This document shows positions 4,639 to 5,144 of a DNA stretch of 5,144 bases, piece after piece; position 1 is the first letter of the stretch, and each line of letters starts with the position of its first letter. The DNA is from Erysipelotrichaceae bacterium (lineage in GTDB: Bacteria > Bacillota_I > Bacilli_A > Erysipelotrichales > Erysipelotrichaceae): the NCBI GenBank assembly GCA_017620435.1, contig JAFZQL010000153.1:1-5144 (forward strand), in the 5' to 3' direction. The notes beneath the pieces were generated by a model that had not been told where the DNA came from, did not search any database, and was given only the letters and a program-made list of their open reading frames with translations. The position numbers and the translations under genes were made by a program.

Positions 4639-5144
4639 CTATCCGACCATGCTGACATTTCTGTCGAAGTCGAAACTGTGCTGCGGTTTTTCTGTGTCCG
4701 GATAACCGATCGCAATCGCAACACGGAAACTGTATCCATCCTGAATGCCCAGTTTTTTATCGTAATAGGCTTTCTTTTCTCCGTTCAGGACTTCTCTTAC
4801 GCAGCCGAGAATAACGCTTCCTAAACCCATGGCCGCAGCGGCAAGATGGATGTTTTCAACAGCAATACCGGCATCGACATCGCTCCACCTGAAATCGTCG
4901 GCTCCGGAGAGATAGAAGACAAGCGGAGCATTGAAGTAGAAGTTGACTTCGGCGTCGGGTTTCAGATCATTCTGTATCTCCTGCTGGATCGGATTGCTGC
5001 CGGCTGTTACCGAGATATGAATCTCCTGTCTGTTGGTTGCCGTAGGAGCCCGGAGACCTGCCTCAATCAAGGTCCTGCATACATCTTCAGGGATCGATGC
5101 GGCAGTGAATTTACGGATAGAACTGCGGGAACTGATAATGTCCA
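4639..5144 (-). CDS. nitroreductase family protein, nearly complete
   Basis: This is an FMN-dependent oxidoreductase that would use NAD(P)H to reduce nitro compounds, quinones or similar acceptors in the cytoplasm. The visible 167 residues start DIISSRSSIRKF, the usual N-terminal phosphate/FMN-binding region of the family. APTATNRQ (about 32-39), the helix DAGIAVENIHLAAAAMGLGS (about 90-109) and the end IAIGYPDTEKP (about 143-153) follow. The two bases before this reading are TG, so the true start is probably an ATG whose A lies one base beyond the right edge, giving about 168 residues. That is within the range for small nitroreductases. An internal TTG at 5070 is not the start, since clear family sequence lies upstream of it. 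The gene is convergent with the trp operon and probably unrelated to it. The physiological substrate cannot be told. Confidence 0.92.
   Translation of the reverse strand, partial: DIISSRSSIRKFTAASIPEDVCRTLIEAGLRAPTATNRQEIHISVTAGSNPIQQEIQNDLKPDAEVNFYFNAPLVFYLSGADDFRWSDVDAGIAVENIHLAAAAMGLGSVILGCVREVLNGEKKAYYDKKLGIQDGYSFRVAIAIGYPDTEKPQHSFDFDRNVSMVG

Overview
The window looks like a low-to-mid GC Bacillota chromosome. Shine-Dalgarno sites are strong and purine-rich, the promoters are sigma-A type, there is a T-box riboswitch, a YtrA-type GntR regulator sits beside an ABC ATPase, and genes are packed tightly with short overlaps. An Erysipelotrichia- or Clostridia-like host is my best guess, but nothing in the window fixes the genus. 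No insertion sequence, phage gene, tRNA, rRNA or CRISPR array is visible.

Layout. Positions 1-870, minus strand: a two-gene operon of a short GntR/YtrA-family repressor followed by an ABC-transporter ATPase that runs off the left edge. Its promoter (TTGACA, 17 bp, TATACT) overlaps three tandem 10-bp repeats that are a likely operator. Positions about 917-941: a divergent promoter region with two outward-facing TTGACA -35 boxes only 13 bp apart. Positions 981-1235: a complete T-box leader with a UGG (Trp) specifier, a UGGC T-box bulge that matches a G discriminator base, and an intrinsic terminator. Positions 1256-1297: a 13-codon leader ORF with its own strong ribosome binding site and one Trp codon. 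Positions 1322-4042: three contiguous ABC-transporter genes (lipoprotein binding protein, permease, ATPase) of the trpXYZ type. Positions 4073-4588: a Cys-rich protein of the L-2-amino-thiazoline-4-carboxylic acid hydrolase-like family, 30 bases after trpZ and with an extra extended -10 promoter of its own. It ends inside a hairpin terminator that can serve both strands. Positions 4639-5144, minus strand: a convergent nitroreductase, complete except probably for one base of its start codon.

How it works together. When uncharged tRNA-Trp accumulates, the T-box should fold as antiterminator and allow transcription of the trp uptake genes. The binding lipoprotein captures the amino acid outside the membrane, and TrpY/TrpZ import it. 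The transporter proteins themselves contain only two Trp residues in 906, so they can be made during Trp shortage.

The most interesting element is the Trp-containing mini-ORF between the T-box terminator and trpX. The arrangement resembles the rtpA (anti-TRAP) leader of Bacillus subtilis, where a Trp T-box is followed by a Trp-codon leader peptide that gates translation. Here it stands before a transporter gene, which would be a second, translational layer of Trp sensing. This is inference from layout and is untested.
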